Source: Culex pipiens pallens (taxonomy: Eukaryota; Arthropoda; Insecta; Diptera; Culicidae). Taken from it: a stretch of DNA of 64,000 nt. Numbering within the stretch: position 1 is the first letter of the stretch; every line of letters starts with the position of its first letter. A program made the translations under genes and the position numbers. A model generated the notes under the pieces. That model was given only the letters and a program-made list of their open reading frames with translations, did no database searches and was not told the DNA's origin. Of this stretch, positions 59,124 to 64,000 are shown piece by piece. The stretch is from assembly GCF_016801865.2 (NCBI RefSeq), contig NC_068938.1, positions 47,823,808 to 47,887,807 of the forward strand, written 5' to 3'.

Positions 59124-60264
59124 AGGGTTTCTACCAACTCACACAAAATCGGGAAAAGTTGCCCCGACCCCTCTTCGATTTGTGTGAAACTTTGTCCTAG
59201 CTTCCTGATCACGAATCCGAGGACCGTTTTATGATATCTCTTGACGGAGGGGCGGTACGACCCCTTCCATTTTTGAATATGCGAAAAAAGACGTGTTTTT
59301 CAATAATTTGCATTCTGAAACGGTGATGAGATAGAAATTCGGTGTCAAAGGAAATTTTATGTAGAATTAGACGCCCGATTTGATGACGTCATCAGAATTC
59401 CGAAATAACGTATTTTTCATCGAAAAAACACTAATTCTCCCATTTTCCGTTACTTGGCTGTAACAAATTTTGGAACATGTCATTTTAAGGGAAATTTAAT
59501 GTTCTTTTCGAATCAACATTAACCCAGAAGCGTAATTTTTCATTAAGAACAAAATTTTTCATTTTAATATTTCGTGTTTTTTCTAACTTTGCAAGGTAAT
59601 TTCTTAGAGTGTAATAATGTTCTACAAAGTTATATTTAAACATAAGGGGTTTGCTTATAACATAACGAGTTATCGCGATTTAAAAAAAATATATATATAT
59701 TTATCAAATTTTTTGTAATTGTCTGCTCTACAATTTTGTAGAACATTGTTACACTCTAAAAAATAACCCTGCAAAGTTAGAAAAAAACACGATATTTAAA
59801 ATGAATTTTTTTGTTCTAAATGAAAAAAAATGACCTTTCTGGACCAAAGTAGATACGAAAAGAACATTAAATTTCCCTTAAAATGACATGTTTCAATTTT
59901 TTTTGCAGAAGGGTAACGGAAAGTGGGAGAATTTTTGAAACTTTTTTAGTGTTTTTTTTTCGATGAAAAATACGTTTTTTCGGAATTCTGAGTACGCCAT
60001 CAGATCGGACGTTTAATTTAACATAAGCGTCTCTTTGACACCAAATTTCTATCTCATTACCGTTGCAGGCTGCAAATTATTGAAAAACACGTCTTTTTTC
60101 GCATGTTCAAAAATGAAGGGGTTGTACCGCCCCTCCGTCAAGAGATATCATAAAACGTACCTCGGATTTGGGATCAGGGACAAAAGTTACCCATTAGGAC
60201 AAAGTTTCACGCAAATTGAAGAGGGGTCGGGGCAACTGCTGAGTGAGTTGGCGGAGAATTATTC
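59124..60264. mobile_element. TTAA-family palindrome, decayed copy 2
   Basis: Matches 45835-46754 in both arms (gaaactttgtccta, ggaggggcggtacgac). The left end is agggtttctaccaactc and the right end gagttggcggagaattattcaa. The TTAA flanks are lost. Confidence 0.7.
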
Positions 60265-63200
60265 AAGATCATTTCTGGAGCTTTTTGGGACTCAGATCTG
60301 TACTTTGTCTTTTTTGGCAATTCCACTGAATGATGATTTTTACAATGTTTAAAAATCTATAATCCGTGATTTGCCCTTGGCCGTGAAATCTGGTCAATAC
60401 CGCGAAACGCTGGCAAATTCGAAATAATCACATGAAGAACTTTGATTTATGAAACAAACCACAAGACAAATATTTTTTGATAATTTTCGGGTTTTCGAAA
60501 TAATCGAAATTTCCTTTTGCTGACATTGGTTTTCTGTTTGATGAGATTTAGCAAATAGTTTGATATTTATATTTCTAAAGATTCGGTAGAATTAGAACAG
60601 CTGAATCATAAACTTAGAAGTGGCACATTTTTTAAAATAAAAAAAAAAATGAAATCATATATTATTGACGTAAAATTCTAATGTTTTGAAATTGGCATGC
60701 TTGTTTTTTTCCTCCTTTAGGTCAACTGCAAATATTTAGTGGATGAATATTTACAGTAGCTACGATAAATTCAATGTTTACAATTGGCTGACATTGACCA
60801 TTCAAAAAATGAAAGATTTTTTTTCTGAAAAAAAACAATCAAATTTTGGTGTCAACGCAAAACATGAAATGAATTGTTGCCATCAACGTAGGAAATAACC
60901 TTGAAGTAGAGGGGTATACCTATTTTAATTACTTTAAAAAAATATATTTAGGCTTCAACCACAAATTGTTTTTTAAGGAAAAATCTGGGCTCCCCAAATT
61001 AGTGGTCGATATTGGACTTTTTTTTTGCAAGAATAATTTTATTCTTTTTGAATGATTGAATTAGGTACATAAGCTTAAATACAATCGAACGTACCTATCA
61101 ATTTTTTTTCTATGCATAGAACATAACTCATCTCATGTTGCTGATTGGCACTATACTATTTCTCTTTAATATTTATGAGTATGAAAATTTCCGGGGTCTT
61201 GACCATATTTCCCGTGAATCAAAAGGCTAAATAATGGCAGATTTCCCTGGATTTTTTTCCAGAAATTTCCGCTTATCACCTTCTAGTTGTGAATGATTGT
61301 GGTGATTTTTTAAATATATTTTTTATATTTTTTGTTTTCTAGCTTTCTATACATTCAAAATCTTCTCAATTTTCCACAACTGATAACACCCATGCTGCAT
61401 TCACCCGCTGAATGCACCTCGTCAGCCGGTTTACCATGTGTGACCATTGCTTCACGTCTCAAACGTCGTTCGTTCGATTCCCGTTATGTCCTGGATTCCT
61501 CGCGACCACATGTGAGCGGCGGCGTCTCGGCAGCAGTGTCATGGCGCACTAATCGCGGTTTCGCCGACCATCGCGAGGTCGTAAATACTTGCGAAGGTAA
61601 ACGAACGCACAAGTACTGTGGCAGCCAGCAACGCACGGTAACTGGGACATTGAACGTCCGAGAGTGTGTGCGTGTGTGTATGCGTGTATGTGTGTGTGTT
61701 GCGCTTTGAATTAGATCAGCGCAGAGAGTAGTTGGGGAAATGACATTGGCCGCGGTATTTATGTGAAATTGATCGTTAGCGTTTGGTAGGGGACAACACA
61801 GTTTAAAAGTCCAGACTTTCGATTTTCTCTATTCGGCTTTGTTTAAAATGAAAGGAAAATGAAAGTGAAATCAAGTGAACAAAGAATAAGGCACGTTTAA
61901 AATAATAAACATTTTGATTTTCAAAATAGTGTAGGATGGGGAAGTAAACGTTTCTTCCTGGGAAGAAAACCTGCCTCGGTAGAATCGCTGGTCGGCAGTT
62001 GGAGTTTCGGGTAATAAACTTGCAATGGAGATATGCTTATAATTAGATAATTTATTTAAGTAAAATAAACAATAATACCACGTTTGTCAGAAAAAAATCT
62101 TAACTCTTGGTAGAGTCTACTGAAAATTGAAAGCCTTGTTTAAACTGCTTCCAAATTATTAGAAAAATTTAAACCAATTTTTTTTCTCGTTCCAGCTTTC
62201 CCAAAATTGTTAACCTAATTCTCAAACGCTTTTCGCCAATTCACATCTTCCTGATCTACTGACACCGAAAAATCCACTGTTCTACAATCAGTCTAGCAAA
62301 AACGAAAGTTTGTTAGAACAACAGCGCTAATCTGCAAGGCAAACATCGTCCAGCCAGTCTTTTCGCCACTCGCAGTTTCGTTGCCAGCCAAACGTTATTC
62401 CCAAATTTGACCCAGTTTCGGGCCAAACTTGCTATTTTTTGTTGTTGCTCTTCTGAGTGTTGATCTTGGTAGCAGAGGTACCTCAGAAGTAGCCAAACTC
62501 TTAATCGCCGTGATTGATTAATTTCCCCTTGATCTTGGCGCCCTCCTCGATGCAAAAATAACTTGGGCCGAGGCCAATTGGCCAGGGCCGGGCGGGCTTC
62601 TCCAGTGGACCGTTTGGTCCGAGAAATCGTACAACAGAAGAAGACCAACTTCGGGGCAGGTGAGTCGGAGGGGGTAGGGTGATTCGATATAAAGTTGTTT
62701 TATTTGCTATTTAAAATCAGCAGAAGCAATTTGTTTAAGTTGAGAAAATTCCAATAAATATTTTCGCAAAATAAAAAAAGCAAGCTTCTTCAAGAACCAC
62801 CCCACCTCACCGTGAATAGCAAACTCCAGTCAAGTGGAGGGAAATTGGGTAAATTGGTCATTACGAGCGCCACCAGCTGGACCTTGGCCGTGGCCAATCC
62901 CAACGCAGGAGTTCATCGATTTGGCATACCACGGGTAGCCGGCAAATAAAAGACGAGGGAAAGAGCGCTCGCTAAAATGTTGATCTTAGATCTTCAAGTT
63001 GCGCACACCTGCCCACCACCTCAGGGGGAGGGGGCGGTACCTTTGGCTAATTGCGTGCCTCCATCGGATAACGCGCCCAGCTTGGAGGATTATTTGCCTT
63101 TATTAAACGGTATGAATCGATGATGGTGCGCCGGCGGGTAATCGAGTTATTGATACCCGGGAGGTGAGATTTGTTGGTTGAATGATCTCAGCTGGGTTTG

Positions 63201-64000
63201 TATAGCTGGAAAAGTGGGTCAAAGAGATGGTTGCAACGGGTTCGGCGTTTGAAAGTTTGCTTATTTTGTCTTGAATGTTTGTATGTTATATTTTCTTAAG
63301 AGCTCATGTTTGCATAAATGTCTCATATGCAAAAAGCAGCAAGTAGAAATTGAAAACGCAAGGCAAATCGGGACAGTGATTTTGTAAGAATTTATAGGCG
63401 ATCCTAGAACTTTGCTGAACTCGACAGGTACGATGTTTTTGATCGCAGAATTATTGATTTGAACAAATCAATATCTACAAGTTGTTTTGAGTTGATTCTG
63501 TGAAATTTTTAAAATATTTTTTTGTTTGAAAAGATCGAAAAATTTCACCAATGTTTGATTTTTTAACATTAAAGCCGCTGTATCTCAGAAACCTGAGGCA
63601 CAATCTACAATGTCTCTTAGACAATTTTAAAGCAAATTTTCTGATCGCTTCGAAACCCGGACACGTCATCTTGGTTTATGAATTGTTTGAAAATAAGTTC
63701 GCATAATAATTGTCAAAACTGTCTTATTTGATGAATTCTAACATCAACTTTCATTTCAAATCAGTTTTGGCGCTGTAGTTAGTGTAAAAACAATAACGGA
63801 AATAAAAATATGAGTTAACCAAAAAATGTGAAACATTTCACAGAAATATTTCATAGGCGTCTGAAGCGCCAGGAAGCCAATGCAGAAATTTATGGTTCTG
63901 ATTTCCATAAATTGTAGCAATACAAAATATCGATTGTTTTGATGTTAACAGCTTATTTAAGACCTAACGAATTCACTAAAATTCAGTCCAAATTTGTGCG
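60265..64000. other. No gene recognised
   Basis: 60265-61330 is AT-rich. 61380-61710 and 62160-63160 are GC-richer and less repetitive, with short frames lacking recognisable domains (61332-61709 plus strand, 62313-62648 minus strand). An upstream exon or promoter of a neighbouring gene is possible but not shown. A fragment of the palindrome family lies at about 63500-63640. Confidence 0.35.
61655..61703. repeat. TG-rich microsatellite
   Basis: Interrupted (GT)n run (gtgtgtgcgtgtgtgtatgcg). Confidence 0.8.

Noticed and set aside
61332..61709. 125-codon plus-strand frame
   Set aside because: It ends in a translated TG microsatellite and shows no domain. A 5' exon remains possible but unsupported.
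62313..62648. 111-codon minus-strand frame, considered as a 5' exon of the protease
   Set aside because: No signal peptide or membrane segment and no phase-1 donor that I could tie to 15772.

Overview
The window looks like a piece of a culicine mosquito genome, most likely Culex. The evidence is a compact, GC-rich, intron-split insect gene in an AT-rich background, dense repeats of insect DNA-transposon type, a Jockey-type retroposon and tRNA-derived SINE-like elements. The species call is inference; no database was searched.

One protein-coding gene is well supported. It lies on the minus strand between 15772 and 11837 and encodes the middle and part of the catalytic region of a large mosaic trypsin-like serine protease of the filzig/Stubble type. 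Four exons join in phase (15772-12669, 12544-12355, 12287-12101, 12021-11837) into 1222 codons: a six-cysteine CLIP-like knot, a roughly 950-residue Thr/Ser/Pro/Lys-rich stem, an acidic segment, then the start of the protease domain with activation site, catalytic His and catalytic Asp. The 5' exons (signal or anchor) and the exon with the catalytic Ser were not found; a 100-N gap lies at 11123-11222. The long flanks are probably intron plus intergenic DNA.

The rest is mainly repeats. 1-11 kb: a deleted fold-back copy, a hAT-like remnant, a 2.2 kb TIR element with splice-bounded exon-like segments (5623-7788), a small palindromic MITE, and an 809 bp retroposon with two convergent tRNA-like modules and a 23-bp target duplication (8781-9589). 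16-25 kb: a hAT element with a perfect 8-bp duplication (18518-19647), a palindromic element near 20 kb, and a gag-only Jockey-like retroposon (23375-24646). 25-37 kb: a large palindrome interrupted by a second repeat (25366-28173), a tRNA-like insertion near 31 kb, and three palindromic TIR elements. 38-52 kb: an inverted array of diverged repeats, a TTAA-flanked palindrome, a second copy of the 25.4 kb repeat, a nested MITE, and a tRNA-derived SINE. 52-60 kb: a MULE-like element, an 8-bp-TSD palindrome, a three-layer nest (fold-back copy, hAT-like insert, tRNA-pair retroposon) and a decayed TTAA-family copy.

The strongest candidate for something undescribed is the retroposon with convergent tRNA-like modules. 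Two copies (8781-9589 and 57693-58310) share architecture and each has a long target duplication and a pentanucleotide-type tail, while their modules and bodies have diverged.
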